DNA of 47,077 nt, taken from the NCBI GenBank assembly GCA_016927595.1, contig JAFGMI010000033.1, positions 1 to 47,077 on the forward strand, written 5' to 3'. This document shows positions 7,702 to 16,717 of this stretch, in pieces (the stretch's first letter is position 1; each line of letters opens with the position of its first letter). The notes under the pieces are model-generated. The model saw only the letters and a list, made by a program, of their open reading frames with translations, was not told where the DNA came from and did no database searches. Source of the stretch: Melioribacteraceae bacterium. Its GTDB lineage: Bacteria > Bacteroidota > Ignavibacteria > Ignavibacteriales > Melioribacteraceae. Position numbers and translations under genes: made by a program.

Positions 7702-9945
7702 TCAAATCCTTTGATTCTTTAACCTCAGCGAATTTGTTATAACGCTTACTGAACTAAATGCCATTGCAAGAGCTGCTATCATCGGATTAAGCAGACCTAT
7801 AGCAGCAAGCGGTATGCCGACCGTATTATATATGAACGCCCAGAACAAATTTTGCTTAATTGTTTTAATCGTTTGATGTGATAAATTTATCGCTCTTTCT
7901 ACTCCTGCAAGTTCACCCCTGACCAGTGTAATGCCTGCTGTTTCCATTGCCACATCTGTCCCGGTTCCCATTGCAATCCCTATATCAGCCTGTGCCAGTG
8001 CGGGTGCATCGTTAATCCCGTCGCCAACCATCGCAACTATGTCGCCCCCGGACTGGTACTCTTTTATTTTATCGGCTTTATCATCGGGAAGAATTTCTGA
8101 AACGAATTCATCAATACCTGCCTGCCGTGCTATTGATTTCGCAGTTTGAATGTTATCGCCCGTAAGCATTGTAACTTTAATTCCCTGTGCTTTAAGTTTT
8201 TTAATAGCTTCTTTTGAACTTTCTTTAATCGGATCCGCAATAGCAAGTAATCCGGTCAGTTCTCCGTTTATTGCAATATATATAACTGTTTTTCCTTCTG
8301 AGCTTAATCTTCCGACTTCTTTTGTTAAGTTATTTGTTTTAACGGAATACTCAGACATCATTTTTTTATTCCCCACAACAGCCATATCGCCGTGAACAAC
8401 CGCCGTTATTCCTTGTCCGGTTACACTATTAAACGATTCAACTTCCGGTAATTCAATATTTTGTGAACGAGCATATTCAACCACTGCCCTTGCAAGGGGA
8501 TGCTCTGATTTGTTTTCGACTGCTGCGGTTATCTTCAACAATTTTTCTTCTTCAAAGTTGTTTGTTATTACATCTGTTACCGTCGGTATTCCTTCTGTTA
8601 TAGTTCCTGTCTTATCAAAAATCACACGATTAACTTTATTGGCAACCTCAAGACTCTCGCCATTTTTTATAAGTATTCCATTTTTTGCTCCCAGCCCTGT
8701 TCCAACCATAATAGCTGTAGGCGTTGCAAGTCCGAGCGCACAGGGACAAGCAATAATCAGTACTGCAACAAAATGAATTAAAGCGTTGCTGAATCCCAAT
8801 TCCGGTGCATAGATCATCCACGCAATGAATGTTATAATCGCAGCAAAAATGACAGACGGAACAAATATTCCGGCGACTTTATCGGCAAGTTTTTGAATGG
8901 GAGCTTTTGAGCCCTGTGCATTTTCAACCATCTGAATTATCTGTCCGAGAACCGATCTTTCATTCAGCGCGGTTACTCTGAAATTGAATGATCCTGTACT
9001 GTTAATAGTTCCCCCGATAACTTTACTGCCGGAACTTTTTTCCACCGGAAGGCTTTCGCCCGTCAGCATCGATTCGTCAACCGTTGAAGATCCGGATTCA
9101 ACAATGCCGTCAGCGGGAATTTTTTCGCCCGGTCGCACAACAACAACCCGACCGGTTACTAATTCATTTATACTTATTTCCTTTTCGTTCCCGTTTTCAA
9201 TAACCCGTGCTGTTTTCGGGCGAAGTCCGATTAGCTCTTTTATAGCTCCGCTTGATTTTCTTTTTGCGTTATGTTCAAGCAGCCTGCCCAGCAGTATTAA
9301 TGTTATTATAACTCCGGCAGTTTCAAAATAAACGTGCGGAATTCTACCCGACTCAACAATAATTTCGGGAAATAATGTTCCCGTAACACTGTAGATATAC
9401 GCCGATCCTGTCCCGATGGCAACCAGCGTATTCATCTCTGCAGAAAAGTGCTTTATGTTGTTCCATGCTATGACAAAAAACCTTCTTCCAGATATGAACA
9501 TAACGGGAGTTGTAAGAATTAAAAGAAGTTTCTGTGTCTGCCCGGTATTTAGTTTCCATATGCTCTTAAACCACTCAAAGTCGATCAGCATACTTATTAT
9601 AAACAAGGGTAGAGTAAATACAAGAGCAATTGTAAAATCTTTTTTTAATTCGTTTTGATGAGCGTCTTCTTCTCTATTATTCTTTTCGCCAGAAAATAAT
9701 TTGAGTTCTTTATCATGGCTGCTGTCTTCCGGACTATTAATTTTTAATTTATACCCGTACTCTTCTACCGCTTTTGCAATTTCATTTAAATCAAGATTTC
9801 CGTTATCCGAGTCGAAGGACAATTTCTCAGTCGCGAAATTCACGGCAACATTTTTAACTCCATCGAAATTCTTCACAATTTTTTCAACTTTTGCCACACA
9901 ACTAGCACAGGTCATTCCTTCAACCGGTAAATTGTAATTTGCCAT
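7702..9945 (-). CDS. copA: Copper-exporting P1B-type ATPase CopA
   Basis: Uses ATP to pump Cu(I) out of the cytoplasm. The N-terminus has one heavy-metal-associated domain with GMTCASC (Cys13, Cys16). The membrane and catalytic elements follow in order: TGES at 295-298 (actuator), CPC at 400-402 (membrane metal site), DKTGT with the phosphorylated Asp444, SEHPLA at 480-485, TGDN and GDGINDAP. The last two helices carry the Cu(I)-type residues Tyr-Asn (FIYNTVG) and Met-Ser-Ser (MAFSSVS), which identify the P1B-1 subgroup. The length of 747 is standard. It follows copZ by 23 bp and is surely co-transcribed with it. Confidence 0.96.
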   Translation of the reverse strand: MANYNLPVEGMTCASCVAKVEKIVKNFDGVKNVAVNFATEKLSFDSDNGNLDLNEIAKAVEEYGYKLKINSPEDSSHDKELKLFSGEKNNREEDAHQNELKKDFTIALVFTLPLFIISMLIDFEWFKSIWKLNTGQTQKLLLILTTPVMFISGRRFFVIAWNNIKHFSAEMNTLVAIGTGSAYIYSVTGTLFPEIIVESGRIPHVYFETAGVIITLILLGRLLEHNAKRKSSGAIKELIGLRPKTARVIENGNEKEISINELVTGRVVVVRPGEKIPADGIVESGSSTVDESMLTGESLPVEKSSGSKVIGGTINSTGSFNFRVTALNERSVLGQIIQMVENAQGSKAPIQKLADKVAGIFVPSVIFAAIITFIAWMIYAPELGFSNALIHFVAVLIIACPCALGLATPTAIMVGTGLGAKNGILIKNGESLEVANKVNRVIFDKTGTITEGIPTVTDVITNNFEEEKLLKITAAVENKSEHPLARAVVEYARSQNIELPEVESFNSVTGQGITAVVHGDMAVVGNKKMMSEYSVKTNNLTKEVGRLSSEGKTVIYIAINGELTGLLAIADPIKESSKEAIKKLKAQGIKVTMLTGDNIQTAKSIARQAGIDEFVSEILPDDKADKIKEYQSGGDIVAMVGDGINDAPALAQADIGIAMGTGTDVAMETAGITLVRGELAGVERAINLSHQTIKTIKQNLFWAFIYNTVGIPLAAIGLLNPMIAALAMAFSSVSVITNSLRLKNQRI

Positions 9946-9968
9946 TTTGTTCCCTTTCCTTTTTGAGT

Positions 9969-10169
9969 TTATCGGGCGACTTTATAACCCGCTTCCTCTA
10001 CCGCATTTATAATCTGCTCTTCATTAACTTTCAATTCGTTGTAGCTTATTTTCATCAAACCTATTTCAACATGTTTTTCATGTAAATCAAGTTTTGATAA
10101 TTCTTTATTGAGCGCCATTATACAGTGTCCGCAGCTCATACCCTCAATTTTATATTCTCTTGTCGTCAT
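9969..10169 (-). CDS. copZ: CopZ-like copper chaperone (single HMA domain)
   Basis: A 66-residue cytosolic protein consisting of one heavy-metal-associated domain, with the metal-binding loop GMSCGHC at residues 9-15. It would carry Cu(I) to the HMA domain and membrane site of CopA, encoded 23 bp downstream. I place the start at 10169, not at the upstream in-frame ATG at 10223, because a GGAG ribosome binding site sits a few bases before 10169 and the extra 18 residues resemble no HMA domain. First gene of the copZ-copA operon. Confidence 0.9.
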   Translation of the reverse strand: MTTREYKIEGMSCGHCIMALNKELSKLDLHEKHVEIGLMKISYNELKVNEEQIINAVEEAGYKVAR

Positions 10170-10221
10170 TTTCCATCTCCGATATTGATTTGTTTGTAAG
10201 TTAAAAATAAAATAGCTGTTC

Positions 10222-10268
10222 ATTATATCCGTTACATAATTTTAATGAAATGTTATAAAATTTTAATG
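10222..10268 (-). promoter_or_regulatory. Candidate copZ-copA promoter with two-turn direct repeat
   Basis: Two 17-bp direct repeats, 10231-10247 and 10252-10268, read GTTAnAnAATTTTAATG on the plus strand. They agree at 15 of 17 positions and their starts are 21 bp apart. Just downstream for copZ, on the minus strand at 10222-10227, is TATAAT; the expected -35 region overlaps the repeats and matches TTGACA poorly. Direct half-sites two helical turns apart beside the -35 region are the classical AraC-type activator layout (as in araI1-I2). The CxxC-AraC protein at 12060-12629 is the obvious candidate. The repeats are seen; their function is inferred. Confidence 0.5.
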
Positions 10269-10774
10269 CTTTCATGATTATTCATTTATCCCCAGAGCGT
10301 AAATTTTGAAAATATTCTGTGGAGTAATGTTCATTCTACTTCCGATGTCTGCTCAATTAAAATTATAACAATTAAAAAACTCGGACTGTTAATTGAACCT
10401 TTGCTTTACAAACTAATAAAAAGATCAATTTACACTGCAGGGACTTTATGATTATGTGTTTTGATGTAGAATGATGGTTAAAACATGGTCAGATTCTTTC
10501 TATCACCCCAATCTTAAAATTGATTACTACTTTCTAAATGTAAATTAACTATATTATTATTTGTGACGAGCCTCACCTTGTCACTGCCCTTATTTCTGAA
10601 TTTACTTGTCTCGGGTATCAGGATGTTATATTATTGACTATGAATTGTTGGCATAAGTAAATAAAAATCTCAATGTCATCTTATAAATTTTTCTATGAAT
10701 CAGCAGACATATCCCGGAACAACTTTAAAAAATTATATTATAAATCAATCACTAATAAAAGAGCAGGAGTAATT
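10269..10774. other. Long intergenic region between copZ and the propeller gene
   Basis: About 500 bp between divergent genes. It holds an inverted repeat, TCAATTAA (10353-10360) with TTAATTGA (10389-10396), and a third CAATTAA copy at 10369-10375 between the arms. No tRNA and no convincing small gene were seen. An open frame extends upstream of the preferred propeller start (to 10673) but has no ribosome binding site and codes for no recognisable domain. Confidence 0.55.
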
Positions 10775-12058
10775 TTGAAACCATTACGATTCATGAGTAT
10801 TTATCTGTTTATGGTAACAGTCACTTTTGCACAGACAGAATGGGTTGTTTACAAATCAGATAACTCGGAATTACCCAGCAATAGTATTGCTGCGTTAACA
10901 ATTGATTCGGACGGACAGATTTGGATAGGAAGTAATTTGGGCGGTTTAACGAAATTCGATGGAAATGAATTTACGGTCTATAGTGGATACGGAATCGCCG
11001 GTCCTGCAATTTCTATTGCAGTTGGTGAAGGAAATACTATTTGGTGCGGATCTCAAAACGGGGGTCTGACAAAATTTGACGGAACAACAAGCACTGTTTA
11101 TAATTCTTCTAATTCGGAACTTCCCAGCAATGAGGTTCGCTCTCTCTGGGCAGATAACGAGGGTAAATTATGGGTGGGAACAGCTGCTGGCGTGGTATTA
11201 ATTCACGATAACTCCTGGACGGTCTATAACACTACCAATTCGGACTTACCTCACAACTGGATATATGCTTTTGCCCAGGATTCAGAAGGCACTATGTGGA
11301 TTGGTACTGCGGGCGGACTGGCAAAATTTGACGGAGCTAATTGGCTTGTATTTGATCAGACCAGCTCCAGTTTACCTGACAATACTGTTTTATCAATTGC
11401 GGTTGACTCCGACAACAGTAAATGGGTCGGGACTATGTTTGGAGGATTGGCAAAACTAACAAATAGCGGCTGGACGGTTTTTAATCAAAACAATTCAGGC
11501 TTGCCAGCAAACCGTGTTAATGCCATCGCAATTGATCAAGGCGGAAGCGCCTGGATAGGAACTACCGGAGGTGGCGTTGCTAAGTTCGACGGATCGAATT
11601 GGGTAATTTTCAATGAAAGCAATTCCCCGTTGCCTTATAACGCAGTTTACGCAATAGCAATTGAATCTAACGGAAATAAATGGATCGGCACGTACGGCGG
11701 TTTAGGGGTTTATAGGGAAAGCGGTGTAGTTTCAGTAGAGGACAATTCCGGTTTGATCCCGGATAATTTCTTTCTTAACCAGAACTATCCGAATCCTTTT
11801 AACCCGTCAACGGTAATTGAGTATACAATTCAGAATTCAGATGTGAGAGGAAAGAATTCAGAATTTGTTACTTTGAATATATACGATGTTATCGGGAACC
11901 TGGTTACAACATTAGTTGATGAGCAGCAGCAACCGGGTGAATACAAAGTTGTGTTTAATGCTGAATCCGGCAGCCGGCATTTGCCGAGCGGTGTATATTT
12001 TTACAGGATCAGCTACGATGGGAGGTCTGTAATAAAAAAAATGACCTTGCTGAAATAA
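10775..12058 (+). CDS. Secreted seven-bladed propeller protein with type IX sorting domain
   Basis: An exported protein made of seven repeats of about 43 residues of the two-component-regulator propeller type. Each repeat has an [IV]xx[IL]AxDxxGxxWIGT core followed by GGLxKFDG and W.VFN. The C-terminus (about residues 340-427) is a type IX secretion sorting domain beginning QNYPNPFNPSTVIEY and ending in a short basic KKMTLLK. I place the start at TTG 10775: AGGAG at 10765-10769 sits five bases before it, and it is followed directly by a signal peptide ending at TFAQ. Such propellers usually form the sensor part of hybrid histidine kinases; here there is no kinase, membrane helix or regulator domain. 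Ligand and role are unknown. Its stop is 1 bp from the stop of the convergent AraC-type gene. Confidence 0.85.
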   Translation: MKPLRFMSIYLFMVTVTFAQTEWVVYKSDNSELPSNSIAALTIDSDGQIWIGSNLGGLTKFDGNEFTVYSGYGIAGPAISIAVGEGNTIWCGSQNGGLTKFDGTTSTVYNSSNSELPSNEVRSLWADNEGKLWVGTAAGVVLIHDNSWTVYNTTNSDLPHNWIYAFAQDSEGTMWIGTAGGLAKFDGANWLVFDQTSSSLPDNTVLSIAVDSDNSKWVGTMFGGLAKLTNSGWTVFNQNNSGLPANRVNAIAIDQGGSAWIGTTGGGVAKFDGSNWVIFNESNSPLPYNAVYAIAIESNGNKWIGTYGGLGVYRESGVVSVEDNSGLIPDNFFLNQNYPNPFNPSTVIEYTIQNSDVRGKNSEFVTLNIYDVIGNLVTTLVDEQQQPGEYKVVFNAESGSRHLPSGVYFYRISYDGRSVIKKMTLLK

Positions 12059-12059
12059 A

Positions 12060-12629
12060 TTATTTCACCTCATCGAGAGGTTTTCTTTCATTCGTTGTTA
12101 TGGATTTGAATTGACTGGCTGTCATACCAGTAACTTTTTTGAATTGAGAGGAAAGGTGGGCTACGCTGCTGTAGCCCAGCTTGTAAGCAATTTCGCTTAG
12201 AGTAAGTTCATCATATTTGAGCAGCTCTTTAGCACGTTCAATTTTCTGCAGAATAATATAGTGTTCGATAGTTATTCCTTCCATGGAGGAGAATAGTCCG
12301 CTAAGGTAGTGGTATTCAAGATTCATTTCTCTGCTTATAAGTTCGCTGTAGTTTATTTCATGGTCGGTATTGCCGTCGCTATGATGTATGAACTTAATTA
12401 TATAGTTCTTAAGTTTTTCAATTATCTTCGCACGCTTATCTTCTATTAATTCAAAGCCGTTTTCTTCGAGTACGCTTTTAATTTTAGCGGATATATTCTT
12501 ATCGATTTTCGTATCGGTTTCTACTTCGCCGAGTTCAATTGCTCTTATATTTATACCCAGCTTCTGCAGTTCTTCACGAACTGCCTTTATACACCGGTTG
12601 CAAACCATGTTTTTAATATGGAGAACCAT
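12060..12629 (-). CDS. AraC-family regulator with N-terminal CxxC (HMA-like) domain
   Basis: A 189-residue probable transcription factor. The C-terminal ~100 residues are an AraC/XylS double helix-turn-helix, with LTLSEIAYKLGYSSVAHLS and FKKVTGMTASQFK both clear. The N-terminal ~65 residues look like a heavy-metal-associated fold: VLHIKNMVCNRCIKAV places a CNRC pair (Cys10, Cys13) in the same strand-loop-helix as CopZ, and the domain ends with an HMA-like ENGFEL. It would plausibly bind Cu(I) or another soft metal and alter DNA binding. It lies 61 bp downstream of the sulP gene on the same strand and may share its transcript. The local target may be copZ-copA, which has no CueR or CsoR gene beside it; this link is inferred. 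The same architecture occurs in Bacteroidetes. Confidence 0.85.
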   Translation of the reverse strand: MVLHIKNMVCNRCIKAVREELQKLGINIRAIELGEVETDTKIDKNISAKIKSVLEENGFELIEDKRAKIIEKLKNYIIKFIHHSDGNTDHEINYSELISREMNLEYHYLSGLFSSMEGITIEHYIILQKIERAKELLKYDELTLSEIAYKLGYSSVAHLSSQFKKVTGMTASQFKSITTNERKPLDEVK

Positions 12630-12690
12630 TTAGCCCCGCTATGATTATTGTTAATCAGAATAAAACAGCAATATTATTAATTGATGGATA

Positions 12691-14403
12691 TCAATCGTAT
12701 TTCATTTCTCTTTTGACTACTGGAATAAAATTCTGGGGTCTGCCTTTTTTAGGAAGTCCGAGCAGCTCTCTTGCCCTATCGAGAGCATCGTCAATATTGC
12801 CGAAAATATTCTCTTCCCCGATTTCATCAAGCAGTTTATATTGAGTTAATGCATATAAAGGTTGAGCATGAACTCCAGATAATATTAGTGTTGCTCCCTC
12901 TTTTTTATTATCCCTCATAATTTCACTTAAAAGATTCAGCCCGGTTGCATCTATTGCCTGTACATTCCGCATTCTTAAAATCATAATCTTCGGGGGATTT
13001 TCAACGCGGTATATTATTTCTTTAAATTTTGTCGCCGCACCGAAGAAGAATGGTCCGCTTACTTCATATACCTCTACACCATCCGGAACTGTTTTATTCT
13101 CAATCGAGTTGGCGTCTTCGCTTTCTTCCTGGTCTCTTAATTCACGGGTAATAACACTAATGTTTGAAACATTCGCCATTCTTCTCATAAATAAAATTAC
13201 TGCCAGTATCATTCCAATTTCGATAGCAACTGTAAGATCGAATATTACCGTAAGTCCGAATGTCGTAAGCAGGACAACCACGTCGCTGCGAGGACTTTTA
13301 AGCAGTTTCCTGAATATATGTATTTCGCTCATATTGTAGGCAACCACAACCAAGATTGCCGCAAGCGCTGCCATTGGTATTAATTTTGCCCACTGACCCA
13401 AAATAAGCATTATAAAAAGCAGAGTTATTGCGTGTACAATTCCGGCAACTGGTGTACGTCCTCCGTTTTTAATATTTGTTGCTGTTCTTGCAATAGCTCC
13501 TGTAACAGGAATTCCCCCGAAAAGCGGAGAAACAACGTTGGCAACTCCCTGTGCCACAAGCTCCATGTTAGATTTATGTTTACCGCCGATCATACCATCT
13601 GCAACAACCGCTGAAAGCAAAGCTTCGATGGCTGTAAGTACCGCGATAGTTGTCGCCGGAAGCATCAGTTCTTTTATTAATAAAAGATCAAATGAAGGAA
13701 TGAATGGCGCAGGAATGCTGGATGGTATCTCTCCGAATCTCGACTCTATTGTTTCAACATTGAGATCTAACAAATGGGTTACTGCTGTCGCGACTATAAG
13801 CGCAATAATCGACCCGGGAATTTTCTTGGAAACTTTAGACCAGAAGACAATAATTACAAGCGACAACAGAGCAATAGACAAAGTCTCATAATTAATTGCG
13901 TTGAAATGTTTAATGAATTCGGTCCATTTCTCAATAAAGTCCGCGGGTACTTTTTCAATATTCAGCCCGAGAAAATCATTAACCTGGCTTGAGAATATTA
14001 CCACTGCAATACCGCTTGTAAAGCCTACAACAACCGGGTAAGGTATGAATTTAATAATGGATCCGAATTGTGCAAATCCCATTATAATAAGTATTATTCC
14101 CGCCATAATTGTTGCAAGTATTAATCCGTCTATACCATACTGTTGAATTATACCATAAACTATAACAATAAAAGCGCCTGTCGGTCCGCCAATCTGAACT
14201 CTGCTTCCTCCAAGCAATGAAACAATTAAACCTCCAATTACCGCGGTGATTAATCCCTTTTCCGGTGATACCCCCGAAGCTATCCCAAATGCGATGGCAA
14301 GAGGTAAAGCAACAATTCCAACGAGCACACCAGCGTTTATATCATTTAATAATTGTTCTTTTGTTAGTTTGGGAAGAATTACGAAAAGCTTTGGTTTGAA
14401 CAT
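12691..14403 (-). CDS. SulP-family anion transporter with STAS domain
   Basis: Inner-membrane transporter of the SLC26/SulP family, which moves sulfate, bicarbonate or other anions. About 12 hydrophobic segments follow an amphipathic start. [27 protein letters not shown] is split across the family signature near residues 45-75. The last ~110 residues form the cytosolic STAS domain with the IDATGLNLL motif. ATG at 14403 (MFKPKLF) is chosen: the preceding in-frame stretch to 14469 is a run of hydrophobic residues unlike the family. The length of 570 is normal. No carbonic anhydrase or sulfate-assimilation gene is adjacent, so the substrate is open. The AraC-type gene follows 61 bp downstream. 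Confidence 0.9.
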   Translation of the reverse strand: MFKPKLFVILPKLTKEQLLNDINAGVLVGIVALPLAIAFGIASGVSPEKGLITAVIGGLIVSLLGGSRVQIGGPTGAFIVIVYGIIQQYGIDGLILATIMAGIILIIMGFAQFGSIIKFIPYPVVVGFTSGIAVVIFSSQVNDFLGLNIEKVPADFIEKWTEFIKHFNAINYETLSIALLSLVIIVFWSKVSKKIPGSIIALIVATAVTHLLDLNVETIESRFGEIPSSIPAPFIPSFDLLLIKELMLPATTIAVLTAIEALLSAVVADGMIGGKHKSNMELVAQGVANVVSPLFGGIPVTGAIARTATNIKNGGRTPVAGIVHAITLLFIMLILGQWAKLIPMAALAAILVVVAYNMSEIHIFRKLLKSPRSDVVVLLTTFGLTVIFDLTVAIEIGMILAVILFMRRMANVSNISVITRELRDQEESEDANSIENKTVPDGVEVYEVSGPFFFGAATKFKEIIYRVENPPKIMILRMRNVQAIDATGLNLLSEIMRDNKKEGATLILSGVHAQPLYALTQYKLLDEIGEENIFGNIDDALDRARELLGLPKKGRPQNFIPVVKREMKYD

Positions 14404-14552
14404 TATGATAAAATCCTGAAATTTAGAGGTAAAAATAAAAATAAACTGAATTAGAAATGTTACACACAATTAAATTTTTTATTATTTTTGTTCTCAATCT
14501 TTTACCGGATGGTTTTATTAATACAAAATTCAAATCAATAATTGCCGTCAAT

Positions 14553-14608
14553 TAAAACCAGCTGATAGTGCCTGGTTTTACTATTACGCGCCCTGCTTGA
14601 TCTAGCAG
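14553..14608. promoter_or_regulatory. Two adjacent inverted repeats between sulP and rsgA
   Basis: A perfect 9-bp inverted repeat, TAAAACCAG (14553-14561) and CTGGTTTTA (14572-14580), has a 10-nt spacer. A smaller one, CTGCT/AGCAG with a 6-nt loop (14593-14608), follows 12 bp later. They lie in the divergent spacer, about 150 bp from the sulP start and 67-95 bp before the rsgA start. They could be an operator, a leader hairpin of the rsgA transcript, or a remnant terminator; neither side has the trailing T-run expected of a strong terminator. Confidence 0.4.
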
Positions 14609-14674
14609 TGTGCCCGCATTATACTTTTAGCTACAATTAAATTAAAAATATTTTAAATTCTGACGGTGATTAAA

Positions 14675-15760
14675 ATGAAAAATTTGATTAAATACGGCTG
14701 GAATTCATTCCACGAAAATTTTTATAAAAACAACAACTCCGACTTACTGCCATCGCGGGTAATAGTCGAAAACAAGAACAATTTTCTGCTTGCTTTTAGC
14801 CATGGCGAGATAATTGGTGAGCTATCCGGAAAACTCATGTTCAGCGCAGAAAACCAGTCGGATCTTCCGAAAGTAGGAGACTGGGTTCTGATAAATTATT
14901 TTGACGAATATTCTCACGCGATAATTCAAGAAGTTCTTCCCAGAAAAACAAAGCTGTCGCGAAAAATTGCCGGCAGCAAAACCGAAGAACAAATTATTGC
15001 TGCAAATATTGATACAATATTTATAGTTCAAAGTTTAGATGCTACGTTCAAAATAAACAGGGTTGAGCGTTATCTTGTTGCTGCGAGAGAAAGCAAAGCA
15101 CGCCCTGTAATAATTTTAAGTAAATCGGATTTATGCAGCAACACGGCAGATATTGTAGAAACCGTAAAGCTCTCAACTAAAGGCACTGAAATTATTGCAA
15201 TCTGTTCATTCGATGACGCCAGTATTCAAATTGTTAACGATTATATAAAGCCGGGTGAAACTATTGCCATGATTGGTCCTTCGGGTGTTGGCAAATCCAC
15301 ACTTATCAACAAACTGATTGGTAAAGAGCTTCAAAATACGAATGATGTACGTTTTGCTGATAGTAAGGGCAGGCACACAACTACCCGGAGAGAACTGTTT
15401 CAGCTGCCAAACGGAGGTTTAATTATAGACACACCCGGTATGCGCGAATTGCAGCTTTGGTCAAATAAAGAAGTCATTGGCAGTGTTTTTTCCGAATTTG
15501 AAGATCTTGCGGTTAATTGTCGTTATGATAATTGTATGCATTTACATGAAACCGGTTGTGCAGTAATAAAGGCTCTCGAAGAAGGAATTATATCGGAACA
15601 GAGATACAATAATTACCTCAAAATGCTGAAGGAAGTAAAATATCTGGAAACCAAAATGGACGAGGGCAAAAAGCTTAACAGCAAGAAAAAATGGAAGTCA
15701 ATAAATAAAGAAATGAGGCGCTTTCAGAAAAATCACGATAAAAGACACCGGAGATTTTAA
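14675..15760 (+). CDS. rsgA: Ribosome small-subunit-dependent GTPase A
   Basis: Circularly permuted GTPase that acts in late maturation of the 30S ribosomal subunit. An N-terminal OB-like domain is followed by the permuted motifs: SKSD (G4-like, in place of the usual NKxD), GPSGVGKS (G1), TTTR (G2 region) and DTPGMREL (G3). The zinc finger follows, with CRYDNCMHLHETGC giving the Cys-His-Cys ligands. A lysine-rich tail ends the protein, fitting an RNA-binding role. ATG at 14675 is preferred over GTG at 14666, whose sequence supplies the GGTGA ribosome binding site. The methyltransferase gene begins one base after its stop. Confidence 0.94.
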   Translation: MKNLIKYGWNSFHENFYKNNNSDLLPSRVIVENKNNFLLAFSHGEIIGELSGKLMFSAENQSDLPKVGDWVLINYFDEYSHAIIQEVLPRKTKLSRKIAGSKTEEQIIAANIDTIFIVQSLDATFKINRVERYLVAARESKARPVIILSKSDLCSNTADIVETVKLSTKGTEIIAICSFDDASIQIVNDYIKPGETIAMIGPSGVGKSTLINKLIGKELQNTNDVRFADSKGRHTTTRRELFQLPNGGLIIDTPGMRELQLWSNKEVIGSVFSEFEDLAVNCRYDNCMHLHETGCAVIKALEEGIISEQRYNNYLKMLKEVKYLETKMDEGKKLNSKKKWKSINKEMRRFQKNHDKRHRRF

Positions 15761-15761
15761 A

Positions 15762-16517
15762 ATGGATAAACACGACGAGAAAATATTCTACGAAATATAT
15801 AACGGACTACCGCGAAAAGGACCCGGCTCATTTGAATCGACAAAAAAAGCTTACGAAATTATTAAAGATAAATTGAATCGGCCAAAAATTTTAGATGTCG
15901 GTTGCGGAAACGGAAAACAAACTCTCGATTTATTAAAAATATCGGACGGATTTATAACCGCTCTAGATAATCACAAACCCTATATTGAGGAATTGAATGA
16001 AAAAATTCATGCTGAAAAATTTTCTGACCGGGTGGTCGCCGAAGTAGGCGATATGTTTAGTATAAATTATCCGGAAAATTCATTCGATTTAATCTGGTCT
16101 GAAGGTGCTATATATATAATGGGGTTAATTCCGGGATTGCTTGAATTTAAAAAATTTCTAGCCCCGGGGGGATTTATAGCTGTTTCGGAAATAAGCTGGC
16201 TGACAAATCAACATTCTTACGAAGCGAGAAGTTACTGGTATAACGCTTACCCGCATATGGGCAGCATAAGAACAAACATTGAAATAATAAACAACTGCGG
16301 ATATAAATTAATAGATCACTTTGTGATGCCGGAATCTGCATGGTGGGATGAGTTTTACAAATATCTTGAAGTGAGTCTGAACAAACTTAAGGTTAAATAT
16401 AAGAATGATGAAAAAGCAATCGGAATATTAACCGCAGAGGAATATGAAATCGAGCTGTTCAGAAAATATTCGTGTGAATACGGATATGTGTTCTATGTAA
16501 TGCAGCTTCGCGATTAA
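15762..16517 (+). CDS. Class I SAM-dependent methyltransferase
   Basis: A 251-residue cytosolic protein with a Rossmann-type methyltransferase domain. Motif I ILDVGCGNGKQT lies at about residues 43-54, an acidic motif II ends in ALDNHK, and the motif IV region DLIWSEGAIYIMG follows near 105. A C-terminal part after EISWLT resembles small-molecule methyltransferases. The substrate is not identifiable. It starts one base after the rsgA stop codon, so the two are translated from one message. The next element downstream is a REP-like hairpin at 16561. Confidence 0.85.
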   Translation: MDKHDEKIFYEIYNGLPRKGPGSFESTKKAYEIIKDKLNRPKILDVGCGNGKQTLDLLKISDGFITALDNHKPYIEELNEKIHAEKFSDRVVAEVGDMFSINYPENSFDLIWSEGAIYIMGLIPGLLEFKKFLAPGGFIAVSEISWLTNQHSYEARSYWYNAYPHMGSIRTNIEIINNCGYKLIDHFVMPESAWWDEFYKYLEVSLNKLKVKYKNDEKAIGILTAEEYEIELFRKYSCEYGYVFYVMQLRD

Positions 16518-16560
16518 CAATTAATTTTATCAAAAATAGTATTGATTTTCTTAGAAATCC

Positions 16561-16586
16561 TCACCCTGAGCATTGTCGAAGGGTGA
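16561..16586. repeat. REP-like hairpin, second family member
   Basis: Outer arms TCACCCT (16561-16567) and AGGGTGA (16580-16586) pair perfectly around GAGCATTGTCGA. Compared with the element at 5-49, the inner GAGC and GTCGA blocks are the same, while the arms differ at several positions on both sides so that pairing is kept. It lies between a methyltransferase gene and an alpha/beta-hydrolase gene. It has no downstream T-run, so I do not call it an intrinsic terminator. Confidence 0.75.
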
Positions 16587-16717
16587 GAGATTCTTCCTCT
16601 CCGAAATTACCTTAAAATAAAATAGGCTTTTATCCATGATCTGATAAATTTTGGAAACTCAATTCATTGCTTTTACCATAAATGTACATTAGTTTTCTTA
16701 CCTGCTATTAAAATATC

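Noticed and set aside
10673-10774. Upstream extension of the propeller protein to 10673
   Set aside because: It would put 34 polar and basic residues before a clear signal peptide and lacks a ribosome binding site; TTG 10775 has AGGAG at good spacing.
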